Of a DNA stretch of 64,000 bases, positions 23,398-35,075 are shown piece by piece. The stretch is taken from contig CM077600.1 in the NCBI GenBank assembly GCA_039654915.1, positions 43,942,492-44,006,491 of the forward strand, written 5' to 3'. This stretch comes from Aquilaria yunnanensis. Lineage: Eukaryota > Streptophyta > Magnoliopsida > Malvales > Thymelaeaceae. The notes beneath the pieces are model-generated. The model was not told where the DNA came from and did not search any database. It saw only the letters and a program-made list of their open reading frames with translations. How positions within the stretch are numbered: the first letter of the stretch is position 1; every line of letters begins with the position of its first letter. Both the position numbers and the translations under genes were made by a program.

Positions 23398-26300
23398 CCC
23401 AAACTGCCCCTGGCCCATCTGGGCCCGATTATCAGATTAATGCAGCGGAAGTTATTCATACTGAAGGGGCTTTATTAGCTAGTTATGAGCACCTACGGCG
23501 TGACTCCAGGATCTATTCTGGTACTAGCTTGTTACTTAAATACTTTCAATGTGTTGTCAGGGTGCTCTCCAGGAACGAGCTAATACCTATGTGGAATTCT
23601 AGTGTTCCATTTATGGACTTTACCACTTAGCCGGTTACACACACAAGTCTTTAGATGCCATTTCAACAAAATCCAATAAATCCAGATTCACTGGAAGTCT
23701 TCCCTTAGTTACACACATAATCAGCAAATCATACTTGCAATTCAAGCAAAGCATACACTTAATCCATTAAGTGCATAGGATGTGTGTCCATCAAGTGTAC
23801 TAATCCAATGCATGGCAACAAAGAAGCCCATCTCATTTTCAACTTTGAAAACCACATTTATATATCCATGAGCATCAGCCAAGTCTAGTACACATAACAT
23901 GAATATCCATCATGGCATTTCATCAAAATTCATCCTAAGATAATCATGATCACAATGTGCATCTAACAAGCATCTCCTACTTGGAAAACATACCAAGGAT
24001 GCTATATGTCCATAACTAGTTAAGTTTAGGTTTTACAGACCAAGTTCTTATGTCTACCCAAACTTTAACTCATAACCTGGAACTCATTCCAGCTTAATAG
24101 ACCTTGTTCCCACAACTTCTAGACTCCACAAGCCTGCACAAGGAAGTCCAAACCATTAGCTTGTTCCGCAAGTAAAATATACCACATAAGTCACTTAGAG
24201 TCAAATGAATATATTAAGCAACACTAAACTCATACCCAACCCTTTAGCAAAACATAACGAGTACTCTAGTACTCCCTACTTGATCTATCAAGCCATCCAA
24301 TCCACTTCCTGAAAAAAGTAAAGAAGGGCGGGTGAGTTATAAAACTCAGTAAGGATCCAGGTGTGAGATAAGTAACTCATGACTTTCATAGTCATATCCG
24401 GCTTAAAAAGCCAAAATTGTGCCAAGAACGTAATGGCAATGCCAAATCAGAATGAGGTAATCTCTCGTGACTTTTGTAGTCACATATGGCTTCCAAAGCC
24501 TATTCTTAAGCCAAGAATGTCATGGCAATTAAATCCAATGCCAAGAATATCATGGCAAATAATCCTGTTCCTGCAAAGGAAAACACTAAAACAAAGAAAA
24601 CACAAGATACAGCACAATAGCAGCATCAACAATAATAATAATAATTTGGGTCAGCATGCACAAACAACAACGGTTCATAGAAGCACACAACACACGCACT
24701 CAACCACAAGTTTTCCTGGGCAATCACTACTGCCACCCACTACTGGCACTCCTGGCCAGACTGGCAGTACTGGCACCAATGGCACCCCTGGCAAGTGTCC
24801 AAGGCTTTAAACCTCAATTCTCCTTCTTAATCATACCACCCGTTCCCCTAGAGCTCCGAGTTACATAGTAAGTTGGCCATTCTTACTATAAACTCTAACA
24901 CTTGCCTTTATATTGATTAGCTAATCAAACCATATATATATCCAGAATTGCCCATTATTCATATCCATAGTTGCCGAAGCAACAATCCACGTCCAATATG
25001 CACTTACGTGCCCAAAGTTGCCGAAGCAATGATACCTCATCAATTATGCACTTACGTGCCCAATTATTAAACTAAGAAAGTAACATGAGCCCTCACACAA
25101 AGAACAACTAACCCGCTGCACACCTATGGTCACTTGGTACTATGACCATCACATAGGGGCATTTATACTCACAAACAATATCATGGAAGTACACCATGCA
25201 ATAAGTGAGTAAAGGATCCTTACCACCATTGGTGTAACCTTTTGCTTATTGCCTTTGCTTTGCTTTGTTTGTTGTTGGAACTTTGCCATTTCCTTAATGG
25301 ACCTCACTTAAGGAGGTAAAGGCCCACTTAGCCTTTTTGTGAACTGAGGCCCATATTAACCTTTTCAGGACTTGGGCCTATATTAACCTTTTCAGGATTT
25401 AGCCCATTTTCCAATAATGCCATTATGGCCCAAAATAGCCCATTTCATAATTTATGGACCAAGAACACTTGGTTTTCAATTTGGGTCTTCAAATTTAACT
25501 TTTGGCCCAAATAGCCCCATCATTTCTTTTTCTTGCTTTTCTTTCATCTTTTGCTTGTTTCCTTCCTTGGAATGGCCATACAAGCCTCGAGGCACCAAGA
25601 ACACTTGGTTTCATGCCTCCAAATGCCATGTATACTCATGGCCGAAACCTCCATCCTTGCTCTTCATGGCTTAGAAATGCCATGCATGTAAGGAGCTCTT
25701 GAGGTGAGCTCAAGAACACCATTTTATCCATATGGCCGAAACTTCACAAGCATTTCTTCATGGGTTTTCTTTGATTTCTCACTTTGTTCTTGGTCTAGAT
25801 GGGTTTAGGAGCTTGAAAGCTTCAAGAAAATGTGTTTGCATGTGCAAGAACATGCATTTCTAGCTATGGCCGAATCTTAGATGAAGAAAGAAGGAGATGG
25901 AGTTTGAAGAACACCATGGCTGGAACTTAGAGAGAAGGGAGAGCTTTTGGTGCTAGAGAGAGAGTGGAAATGAAAATGAAATGAAAGTGGGAGTGATGGC
26001 TGGTTATGCACTTGCAAATGAAAGAGAAATGAAACTCAAATGCATTCTAAATGTGCATTAAACGTATATTCAAAGAAGGTGGGTGGTCATGGTGCTAAAT
26101 GAAGTGAAATGCACCCAAAATGCATATCAAATGCATAATTTGGAGGTATGGACGAATTTTGAATGAAAAAGGTAGGAGAATAAGTCAAAAATGATGGGCC
26201 AATATTTTAATGTAAGTGGGAGACAATGTAAGTGGGTGATTAAAATATGGTGAGTGGGATTTGTAGTGGGAGACAAGGCATGGGTAATAGAATAGTCAAA

Positions 26301-26725
26301 TTGGGAAAGTGGGGGACAAAAGTAGGTGGGGTAATATTTAATTGGTGAGTGGAGGATGTAGTGGAGGGATTAAATAATTATGAGTGGAATGTGTAGTAGG
26401 CCAATTTTAAATTGATAACATGGGGTGGCTGGCCATGCATATATTTTTCATGAAAAATGGCCAAATTACTCACTTGGTCCTCCATCTTTCTCCAACTTTG
26501 CAATTGAGTCCCTCAACTTCCAAACTTGCCATTTTTTTTATCACCCAAACTTTTGGCCTTAGCCAAGCATAATTCTTAGAGTGTCCAACACTCATTAATG
26601 CCCATTCCATAAATAATTCAAAGTCTCTACAAATAATTTCGCTAAGTTTCCAAATTAGGAAACTATTTATGCCACTAATCCACTTAACCCGGTAATTAAT
26701 CATTCATCACTTTCCGGGTGTAACA
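23398..26725 (-). mobile_element. Ty3/gypsy-family LTR, copy B (3' LTR of the inverted element)
   Basis: Reading on the - strand, it starts TGTTACACCC at 26725 and ends near 23398, lacking only the last few bases (ACGTGACA). Length is 3.33 kb. It lacks a 245-bp segment present in copies A and D. The deletion lies between two AGCCATG(G/A)A(G/A)AGCAAG repeats, which suggests loss by recombination. It is joined head-on to copy A with no spacer. Confidence 0.82.
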
Positions 26726-28740
26726 ACACTCCCCACCTTAAGAAATTTGGTCCTCCAAATTTCCTAGGAGTCCAAAATCTCATACTCAGGTAATCTGTAG
26801 TTCATTACCAGAACACTGGTGGACTACCTTAATTATCAAGCAGCCTCCTTCTTGGCCATATAAGTACTCATCTCCCCCTTTTGTTTCAACTCTCTCTTTT
26901 AACTCCAGATTATATGCTGGATAGCTCTCCTCATAAAGTCTTATTTGCCTTGATTCACAAGTCATAGCCTGTTTCCCCTTTTTCATAAGACTCATCCCAA
27001 CCCATCAATAATTAACTAATATTTTTTAGTAATATCTGGTGAAACCAGTATTGGGCTGCAGTCAATCTGTTCTCCAGTTCCTCATAATCAAAGGTTTCTT
27101 CCATTCCAAGATAATCAAAGGATTTCAACTTCCTTAGCCCATAATTGGCACTTAGTTTGCCATACAACTGTTATTCCTTTTCAGGCTGGGCACCACTCTT
27201 GGGTGCTCTTTCTTGATTCTCAGCTGGAAATATCCAGATTCGAGGTTTAGTTTCCTCCATTATAGAGGTATAGATGCCTTCCAGGTAACCATACCTGGCC
27301 AATGATTTCTCAAGGCCAATTTACCCCGATACTTACTTAGCTCCATAACTTCAGGAATAACTATCCTGTAAGGAGTAATATGTGCTGGTGCAGCTCCTGG
27401 CACCAATGTCTGTGATTACTCTACTAGTGCTAAGCATGCCAATTTTCTCCTCATCTATTATTCATAAATTTCATTCCTGATAGCTCTATCCATGCATGCT
27501 TCGTATCATATTTCCAGTTCATCCTTTAACTACCATAGATGCACTAGTATTAAAATTGGTACTTTAATATTGTCAAGTAAAAAAAATACCTGTCAGGATT
27601 TATTTGAAAGACCCTGACCTGGCCCATTTCTTTATCAACATCTTCACATAAGCTTTTTCCTCTGCTTGATTATCTAGTAATTACTCAACTGGCCTTCATG
27701 TGCTGGCCTTTTGCCAGGCTTTCTTCTATTTCTTCTATTTTCACTTCAACAACTTAATCATAAGGAGGAAAAGTCTTTCATTGGGCTAGGACTTTTTCCT
27801 TGCATTGGTCTTGGCCTCTAGCCAAGTCTTCCATGCCTTTTATCAATCAGGACATATTGCCCTGCAATATTTCCTTTTAGGCTTTCCTTGTACCCTCAAT
27901 CTGGAATACTCTTCCAGTATACTAAATTTTCCTTTCCTGCTCCAGAATATACTATGGTGAATCCATAATTCATATTTTAGTCCTGATCCACCTGCTACAA
28001 TCCCTCATGGGGTCTTCTGTCTTTCTAGGCAGTACAATCTTCTATCTAGTAATTCTGGATGCACTCAAGTAATTCTGGACATTGTCCTCATGAACTTCTG
28101 GACACTGTACTTAAGATTACTGCCCATGATCATATAGCATGGCCTTTGGCCAAAAAATCTTCCTCTAGTCTCGCCTGAGAATTCATAATAATTGCCTTCC
28201 TTTTCTCTGTTGCCATCTTTTTCTTGGCTCACGTGCCAAGTTTTAACCATCTATTCCTCTTGATACCTTTTTCATCTTGCTGGTACTCTCGAGGTCTCTC
28301 AGAATTTATCATGTGGACTACTTTATTACTCATTCTTGGTTCATATACCAAGTATCTTCTGCTTCATTTCTTAGATGGTTTCTGCATCTTGCTAGCCTTT
28401 CATGGCTTATTTCTGGAGTTCTTGCTCCAGGGTCATAGTCTTTAATTTCAACATGTCCAGTTCCTTTGCTTCTGAACTCTCTTCTTTCATCATCATTATC
28501 ATAGTCACCAGTTCCACTGGTTTTATCTCATAGCATATATTTTCTTTCTATTCTTTTCCTCATTGTTAGCTCTCTTTATTGCCCAGCAATTTCTGGGACT
28601 CATACTTGACAAAAGGTCTGGTATGCTCAATGGTTATCATAACCATTGACACTGCTTCCAATATTTCTTTTCTTAGGGCTTCAAGGTCTGTTACTAGGCC
28701 TCAACTTGGTCCTCTGGCACAAAGCCAGTACAATCCCCTT

Positions 28741-28981
28741 TCCTTGGCATAAAGCCAGTGTATCCACTTTCATTGGCACAAAGCCAGTATTCTCACTTTC
28801 ATTGGCATAAAGCCAGTATTCTTATTTTCATTGGCACAAAGCCAGTATTCTCACTTTCATTGGCACAAAGCCAGTATTCTCATTTTCATTGGCACAAAGC
28901 CAGTATTCTCACTTTCATTGGCACAAAGCCAGTATTCTCATTTTCATTGGCACAAAGCCAGTATTCTCATTTTCATTGGGC
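28741..28981 (-). repeat. 29-bp minisatellite in the retroelement interior (inverted copy)
   Basis: About eight copies of a unit containing GAGAATACTGGCTTTGTGCC (seen here as its complement). The unit is 29 bp, so the reading frame rotates. The apparent repeat proteins across it are artefacts. Confidence 0.85.
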
Positions 28982-29152
28982 CTCTTGTTCACATCATTGG
29001 TTCTCATCCTGTTCACAACAACAAAGCAAAGCACGATACACATATATGCTCAATACTCATAAGTGACTCAACCTAATGGACTTCCTATGTGGGAACAAGT
29101 CTATACTATAACCATCAACGACCAGAACACTGGTCCTCCAAAGCAAATCCAT

Positions 29153-29164
29153 GCTCTGATACCA
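29153..29164 (-). other. Primer-binding site, initiator Met tRNA type
   Basis: The complement of TGGTATCAGAGC lies 5 bp inside the LTR end at 29170, as expected for reverse-transcription priming in plant LTR elements. Confidence 0.85.
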
Positions 29165-29169
29165 AAAAC

Positions 29170-32100
29170 TGTCACGTCCCAAACTGCCCCTGGCCCATCT
29201 GGGCCTGATTATCAGATTAATGCAGCGGAAGTTATTCATACTGAAGGGGCTTTATTAGCTAGTTTTGAGCACCTACGGCGTGACTCCAGGATCTATTCTG
29301 GTACTAGCTTGTTACTTAAATACTTTCAATGTGTTGTCAGGGTGCTCTCCAGGAACAAGCTAATACCTATGTGGAATTCTAGTGTTCCATTTATGGACTT
29401 TACCACTTAGCCGGCTACACACACAAGTCTTTAGATGCCATTTCAACAAAATCCAATAAATCCAGATTCACTGGAAGTCTTCCCTTAGTTACACACATAA
29501 TCAGCAAATCATACTTGCAATTCAAGCAAAGCATACACTTAATCCATTAAGTGCATAGGATGTGTGTCCATCAAGTGTACTAATCCAATGCATGGCAACA
29601 AAGAAGCCCATCTCATTTTCAACTTTGAAAACCACATTTATATATCCATGAGCATCAGCCAAGTCTAGTACACATAACATGAATATCCATCATGGCATTT
29701 CATCAAAATTCATCCTAAGATAATCATGATCACAATGTGCATCTAACAAGCATCTCCTACTTGGAAAACATACCAAGGATGCTATATGTCCATAACTAGT
29801 TAAGTTTAGGTTTTACAGACCAAGTTCTTATGTCTACCCAAACTTTAACTCATAACCTGGAACTCATTCCAGCTTAATAGACCTTGTTCCCACAACTTCT
29901 AGACTCCACAAGCCTGCACAAGGAAGTCCAAACCATTAGCTTGTTCCGCAAGTAAAATATACCACATAAGTCACTTAGAGTCAAATGAATATATTAAGCA
30001 ACACTAAACTCATACCCAACCCTTTAGCAAAACATAACGAGTACTCTAGTACTCCCTACTTGATCTATCAAGCCATCCAATCCACTTCCTGAAAAAAGTA
30101 AAGAAGGGCGGGTGAGTTATAAAACTCAGTAAGGATCCAGGTGTGAGATAAGTAACTCATGACTTTCATAGTCATATCCGGCTTAAAAAGCCAAAATTGT
30201 GCCAAGAACGTAATGGCAATGCCAAATCAGAATGAGGTAATCTCTCGTGACTTTTGTAGTCACATATGGCTTCCAAAGCCTATTCTTAAGCCAAGAATGT
30301 CATGGCAATTAAATCCAATGCCAAGAATATCATGGCAAATAATCCTGTTCCTGCAAAGGAAAACACTAAAACAAAGAAAACACAAGATACAGCACAATAG
30401 CAGCATCAACAATAATAATAATAATTTGGGTCAGCATGCACAAACAACAACGGTTCATAGAAGCACACAACACACGCACTCAACCACAAGTTTTCCTGGG
30501 AAATCACTACTGCCACCCACTACTGGCACTCCTGGCCAGACTGGCAGTACTGGCACCAATGGCACCCCTGGCAAGTGTCCAAGGCTTTAAACCTCAATTC
30601 TCCTTCTTAATCATACCACCCGTTCCCCTAGAGCTCCGAGTTACATAGTAAGTTGGCCATTCTTACTATAAACTCTAACACTTGCCTTTATATTGATTAG
30701 CTAATCAAACCATATATATATCCAGAATTGCCCATTATTCATATCCATAGTTGCCGAAGCAACAATCCACGTCCAATATGCACTTACGTGCCCAAAGTTG
30801 CCGAAGCAATGATACCTCATCAATTATGCACTTACGTGCCCAATTATTAAACTAAGAAAGTAACATGAGCCCTCACACAAAGAACAACTAACCCGCTGCA
30901 CACCTATGGTCACTTGGTACTATGACCATCACATAGGGGCATTTATACTCACAAACAATATCATGGAAGTACACCATGCAATAAGTGAGTAAAGGATCCT
31001 TACCACCATTGGTGTAACCTTTTGCTTATTGCCTTTGCTTTGCTTTGTTTGTTGTTGGAACTTTGCCATTTCCTTAATGGACCTCACTTAAGGAGGTAAA
31101 GGCCCACTTAGCCTTTTTGTGAACTGAGGCCCATATTAACCTTTTCAGGACTTGGGCCTATATTAACCTTTTCAGGATTTAGCCCATTTTCCAATAATGC
31201 CATTATGGCCCAAAATAGCCCATTTCATAATTTATGGACCAAGAACACTTGGTTTTCAATTTGGGTCTTCAAATTTAACTTTTGGCCCAAATAGCCCCAT
31301 CATTTCTTTTTCTTGCTTTTCTTTCATCTTTTGCTTGTTTCCTTCCTTGGAATGGCCATACAAGCCTCGAGGCACCAAGAACACTTGGTTTCATGCCTCC
31401 AAATGCCATGTATACTCATGGCCGAAACCTCCATCCTTGCTTTCCATGGCTTAAAAGTGCCATGCATATAAAGAGCTCTTGAGTTGAGCTCAAGAACAAC
31501 AATATCCTTCCATGGCCGAAATATCCACTTGATTTCCTTGCAAAAATCCAACATGGCCAAGTCATTAGAGAGTAGCATCTAGCTCAAAATACATGAAACT
31601 ACCAAGAAAAACTTGGTTCACTTACAACCTTTAAATGGCCGAAACTTGAGCTTCACTTTCTTGGAGTTCGTCTTCATCTTCTTGCTCTTCATGGCTTAGA
31701 AATGCCATGCATGTAAGGAGCTCTTGAGGTGAGCTCAAGAACACCATTTTATCCATATGGCCGAAACTTCACAAGCATTTCTTCATGGGTTTTCTTTGAT
31801 TTCTCACTTTGTTCTTGGTCTAGATGGGTTTAGGAGCTTGAAAGCTTCAAGAAAATGTGTTTGCATGTGCAAGAACATGCATTTCTAGCTATGGCCGAAT
31901 CTTAGATGAAGAAAGAAGGAGATGGAGTTTGAAGAACACCATGGCTGGAACTTAGAGAGAAGGGAGAGCTTTTGGTGCTAGAGAGAGAGTGGAAATGAAA
32001 ATGAAATGAAAGTGGGAGTGATGGCTGGTTATGCACTTGCAAATGAAAGAGAAATGAAACTCAAATGCATTCTAAATGTGCATTAAACGTATATTCAAAG

Positions 32101-32338
32101 AAGGTGGGTGGTCATGGTGCTAAATGAAGTGAAATGCACCCAAAATGCATATCAAATGCATAATTTGGAGGTATGGACGAATTTTGAATGAAAAAGGTAG
32201 GAGAATAAGTCAAAAATGATGGGCCAATATTTTAATGTAAGTGGGAGACAATGTAAGTGGGTGATTAAAATATGGTGAGTGGGATTTGTAGTGGGAGACA
32301 AGGCATGGGTAATAGAATAGTCAAATTGGGAAAGTGGG
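29170..32338 (-). mobile_element. Ty3/gypsy-family LTR, copy D (5' LTR of the inverted element, truncated)
   Basis: On the - strand its LTR end is GGGACGTGACA at 29170-29180. It runs 3.17 kb and is cut at 32338, inside the first ~0.42 kb of the LTR, where another inverted LTR end begins. It keeps the 245-bp segment (about 31447-31690) that its partner LTR B has lost, so the two LTRs of this one element now differ. Confidence 0.8.
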
Positions 32339-33125
32339 TGTCACGCCCCAAACTGCCCCTGGCCCATCTGGGCCCGATTATCAGATTAATGCAGCGGAAG
32401 TTATTCATACTGAAGGGGCTTTATTAGCTAGTTATGAGCACCTACGGCGTGACTCCAGGATCTATTCTGGTACTAGCTTGTTACTTAAATACTTTCAATG
32501 TGTTGTCAGGGTGCTCTCCAGGAACGAGCTAATACCTATGTGGAATTCTAGTGTTCCATTTATGGACTTTACCACTTAGCCGGCTACACACACAAGTCTT
32601 TAGATGCCATTTCAACAAAATCCAATAAATCCAGATTCACTGGAAGTCTTCCCTTAGTTACACACATAATCAGCAAATCATACTTGCAATTCAAGCAAAG
32701 CATACACTTAATCCATTAAGTGCATAGGATGTGTGTCCATCAAGTGTACCAATCCAATGCATGGCAACAAAGAAGCCCATCTCATTTTCAACTTTGAAAA
32801 CCACATTTATATATCCATGAGCATCAGCCAAGTCTAGTACACATAACATGAATATCCATCATGGCATTTCATCAAAATTCATCCTAAGATAATCATGATC
32901 ACAAAGTGCATCTAACAAGCATCTCCTACTTGGAAAACATACCAAGGATGCTATATGTCCATAACTAGTTAAGTTTAGGTTTTACAGACCAAGTTCTTAT
33001 GCCTACCCAAACTTTAACTCATAATCTGGAACTCATTCCAGCTTAATAGACCTTGTTCCCACAACTTCTAGACTCCACAAGCCTGCACAAGGAAGTCCAA
33101 ACCATTAGCTTGTTCCGCAAGTAAT
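32339..33125 (-). mobile_element. Ty3/gypsy-family LTR fragment, copy E
   Basis: An inverted LTR end (TGTCACGCCCC at 32339) continues for 0.79 kb and then jumps at about 33125 to a + strand LTR fragment. It is a separate, slightly diverged copy: it has GCCCC where D has GTCCC. Confidence 0.78.
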
Positions 33126-33519
33126 AATGGGCATTAATGAGTGTTGGACACTCTAAGAATTATGCTTGGCTAAGGCCAAAAGTTTGGGTGATAAAAAAAT
33201 GGCAAGTTTGGAAGTTGAGGGACTCAATTGCAAAGTTGGAGAAAGATGGAGGACCAAGTGAGTAATTTGGCCATTTTTCATGAAAAATATATGCATGGCC
33301 AGCCACCCCATGTTATCAATTTAAAATTGGCCTACTACACATTCCACTCATAATTATTTAATCCCTCCACTACATCCTCCACTCACCAATTAAATATTAC
33401 CCCACCTACTTTTGTCCCCCACTTTCCCAATTTGACTATTCTATTACCCATGCCTTGTCTCCCACTACAAATCCCACTCACCATATTTTAATCACCCACT
33501 TACATTGTCTCCCACTTAC
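33126..33519 (+). mobile_element. Ty3/gypsy-family LTR fragment, copy F
   Basis: This 394-bp piece corresponds to about 20730-21120 of copy A. It begins within AATGGGCATTAATGAG and ends at CCCACTTAC, where an internal deletion joins it to copy G. Confidence 0.78.
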
Positions 33520-33521
33520 CA

Positions 33522-34624
33522 AAGCCATATGTGACTACGAAAGTCACGAGAGATTACCTCATTCTGATTTGGCATTGCCATTACGTTCTTGGCACAATTT
33601 TGGCTTTTTAAGCCGGATATGACTACGAAAGTCATGAGTTACTTACCTCACACCTGGATCCTTACTGAGTTTTATAACTCACCCGCCCTTCTTTACTTTT
33701 TTCAGGAAGTGTATTGGATGGCTTGATAGATCAAGTAGGGAGTACTAGAGTACTCGTTATGTTTTGCTAAAGGGTTGGGTATGAGTTTAGTGTTGCTTAA
33801 TATATTCATTTGACTCTAAGTGACTTATGTGGTATATTTTACTTGTGGAACAAGCTAATGGTTTGGACTTCCTTGTGCAGGCTTGTGGAGTCTAGAAGTT
33901 GTGGGAACAAGGTCTATTAAGCTGGAATGAGTTCCAGGTTATGAGTTGAAGTTTAGGTAGACATAAGAACTTGGTCTGTAAAACCTAAACTTAACTAGTT
34001 ATGGACATATAGCATCCTTGGTATGTTTTCCAAGTAGGAGATGCTTGTTAGATGCACATTGTGATCATGATTATCTTAGGATGAGTTTTGATGAAATGCC
34101 ATGATGGATATTCATGTTATGTGTACTAGACTTGGCTGATGCTCATGGATATATAAATGTGGTTTTCAAAGTTGAAAATGAGATGGGCTTCTTTGTTGCC
34201 ATGCATTGGATTAGTACACTTGATGGACACACATCCTATGCACTTAATGGATTAAGTGTATGCTTTGCTTGAATTGCAAGTATGATTTGCTGATTATGTG
34301 TGTAACTAAGGGAAGACTTCCAGTGAATCTGGATTTATTGGATTTTGTTGAAATGGCATCTAAAGACTTGTGTGTGTAGCCGGCTAAGTGGTAAAGTCCA
34401 TAAATGGAACACTAGAATTCCACATAGGTATTAGCTTGTTCCTGGAGAGCACCCTGACAACACATTGAAAGTATTTAAGTAACAAGCTAGTACCAGAATA
34501 GATCCTGGAGTCACGCCGTAGGTGCTCAAAACTAGCTAATAAAGCCCCTTCAGTATGAATAACTTCCGCTGCATTAATCTGATAATCAGGCCCAGATGGG
34601 CCAGGGGCAGTTTGGGACGTGACA
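33522..34624 (+). mobile_element. Ty3/gypsy-family LTR fragment, copy G (end of the 5' LTR of the forward element)
   Basis: It corresponds to LTR sequence from AAGCCATATGTGAC to the LTR end GGGACGTGACA. The primer-binding site follows 5 bp later. With fragment F it forms the deleted 5' LTR of the forward element. Confidence 0.8.
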
Positions 34625-34629
34625 GTTTT

Positions 34630-34641
34630 TGGTATCAGAGC
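34630..34641 (+). other. Primer-binding site, initiator Met tRNA type
   Basis: TGGTATCAGAGC lies 5 bp after the LTR end (34624). It is identical to the site at 29153-29164 on the other strand. Confidence 0.87.
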
Positions 34642-34806
34642 ATGGATTTGCTTTGGAGGACCAGTGTTCTGGTCGTTGATGGTTATAGTATAGACTTGTT
34701 CCCACATAGGAAGTCCATTAGGTTGAGTCACTTATGAGTATTGAGCATATATGTGTATCGTGCTTTGCTTTGTTGTTGTGAACAGGATGAGAACCAATGA
34801 TGTGAA

Positions 34807-35075
34807 CAAGAGGCCCAATGAAAATGAGAATACTGGCTTTGTGCCAATGAAAATGAGAATACTGGCTTTGTGCCAATGAAAGTGAGAATACTGGCTTTGT
34901 GCCAATGAAAATGAGAATACTGGCTTTGTGCCAATGAAAGTGAGAATACTGGCTTTGTGCCAATGAAAATAAGAATACTGGCTTTATGCCAATGAAAGTG
35001 AGAATACTGGCTTTGTGCCAATGAAAGTGGATACACTGGCTTTATGCCAAGGAAAGGGGATTGTACTGGCTTTGT
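34807..35075 (+). repeat. 29-bp minisatellite in the retroelement interior (forward copy)
   Basis: About nine copies of a 29-bp unit with the core GAGAATACTGGCTTTGTGCC. The copies differ at an A/G position (AAAATGAG or AAAGTGAG), and this A/G pattern is the same in the inverted copy at 28741-28981. Confidence 0.87.

Larger units (their letters stand above)
26726..29169 (-). mobile_element. Interior of the inverted Ty3/gypsy-derived element (2.44 kb, decayed)
   Basis: On the - strand it runs from a primer-binding site (TGGTATCAGAGC, 29153-29164) to a purine-rich tract (AAGGTGGGGAGTGT, about 26726-26739). It contains a 29-bp minisatellite and degraded pol. The reverse-transcriptase segment LESGYFQLRIKKE lies near 27200-27260 on the - strand. 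No long open frame survives. It is nearly identical, in reverse, to 34625-37068. Its shortness and lack of working gag-pol make it non-autonomous. Confidence 0.8.

Noticed and set aside
28758..29066. Repeat protein with HWHKASI / SLAQSQYSHF motifs (also 34728-35036)
   Set aside because: It is the translation of the 29-bp minisatellite. The unit is not a multiple of three, so the same DNA is read in three frames in turn.
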